Shown here: one piece after another, positions 6,287-6,420 of the stretch
Layout: the number at the start of each line of letters is the position of its first letter
Numbering within the stretch: position 1 is the first letter of the stretch
Assembly (NCBI GenBank): GCA_021741285.1
Contig: JAIOYD010000089.1
Span: 1-6,420 of the forward strand
DNA: 6,420 nt
Source: Rickettsiaceae bacterium
Lineage (GTDB): Bacteria > Pseudomonadota > Alphaproteobacteria > Rickettsiales > Rickettsiaceae
Direction: 5' to 3'
Position numbers and translations under genes: made by a program
Notes under the pieces: model-generated
Databases searched by the model: none
What the model was told of the DNA's origin: nothing
Seen by the model: the letters and a program-made list of their open reading frames with translations, nothing else

Positions 6287-6420
6287 GTGCGCCAAGGGAA
6301 GTGCGTAAAATTCAGTCGGTGAGAATCCGACCTATGCAAAGTCTAACCAACAGCATAGAAGCGACTATTGCATTGCAAGAGGTGACGAATGTGGTGAAGC
6401 CAGTAGAAGTGACATATCAG
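6287..6420 (+). mobile_element. 5' end of a group II intron (domain I), truncated by window edge
   Basis: The segment begins GTGCG, the 5' consensus of bacterial group II introns (GUGYG). A stem expected for early domain I follows: GTCGG (6314-6318) pairs with CCGAC (6327-6331) around TGAGAATC-type loop sequence, and GCGTA (6303-6307) pairs with TATGC (6333-6337, one G-U) outside it. GC rises abruptly from about 17% just upstream to about 47% here, and purine-rich GGTGACGAAT and GTGGTGAAGCC follow, in the style of such introns. Group II introns are retroelements that self-splice as RNA and move with an encoded reverse transcriptase/maturase; here domains II-VI and that protein would lie to the right. 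A 46-codon open frame from 6283 spans the segment, so a coding reading is not fully excluded. Confidence 0.65.

Noticed and set aside
6295..6340. Cobalamin riboswitch (GGGAA then CGGTGAGAATCCG)
   Set aside because: The resemblance stops at the short hairpin; the B12 box (GCCACTG-type core) and the GCCCCCGC segment are absent.
6283..6420. 46-codon open frame beginning MSAPREVRKIQ, as the start of a protein gene
   Set aside because: The segment is better explained by the GTGCG start and domain-I pairing of a group II intron. An open frame of this size is not rare at 47% GC, and the encoded peptide resembles no family I know.

Overview
This AT-rich window carries Rickettsiales-type alphaproteobacterial housekeeping genes. 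FtsZ has the alphaproteobacterial core sequence (the [18 protein letters not shown] stretch) and a C-terminal TPDFLRKR tail. surf1 implies a heme-A cytochrome c oxidase. rph and grpE are divergent neighbours, resembling the rph/hrcA-grpE arrangement of free-living alphaproteobacteria but without hrcA. Loose spacing, weak Shine-Dalgarno sites and low GC suggest a host-associated, reduced genome. The genus cannot be fixed from sequence alone.

Layout. Bases 1-1104 (minus) hold the N-terminal 368 residues of a secreted S41-type peptidase homologue that runs off the left edge. Bases 1268-2671 (minus) are ftsZ. Bases 2672-2920 separate ftsZ from a divergent gene and hold a probable ftsZ promoter, a stem-loop next to the ftsZ Shine-Dalgarno, and a nested inverted-repeat structure (2774-2917). 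Bases 2921-3715 (plus) encode an unrecognised protein with two membrane segments. Bases 3716-3908 hold a second palindromic block (3744-3829) and a weaker hairpin. surf1 (3909-4625, plus) converges on rph (4630-5349, minus) with only 4 bases between them. A 91-base gap with a heat-shock-like promoter leads to grpE (5441-6037, plus), which ends at a clear intrinsic terminator (6072-6110).

The right end (6204-6420) has a TTGACA promoter in very AT-rich DNA. At 6287 there is an abrupt switch to about 47% GC sequence that begins GTGCG and folds like the start of group II intron domain I. I read this as the 5' end of a group II intron inserted immediately after a possible start codon; its body lies outside the window.

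The genes serve separate core functions: cell division, envelope proteolysis, respiratory oxidase assembly, tRNA 3' processing and DnaK nucleotide exchange. They do not form one pathway or operon. I see no evidence of a new defence or metabolic system. The most unusual content is structural: two palindromic blocks flanking the unknown membrane gene, a strong hairpin inside grpE, and the intron junction.
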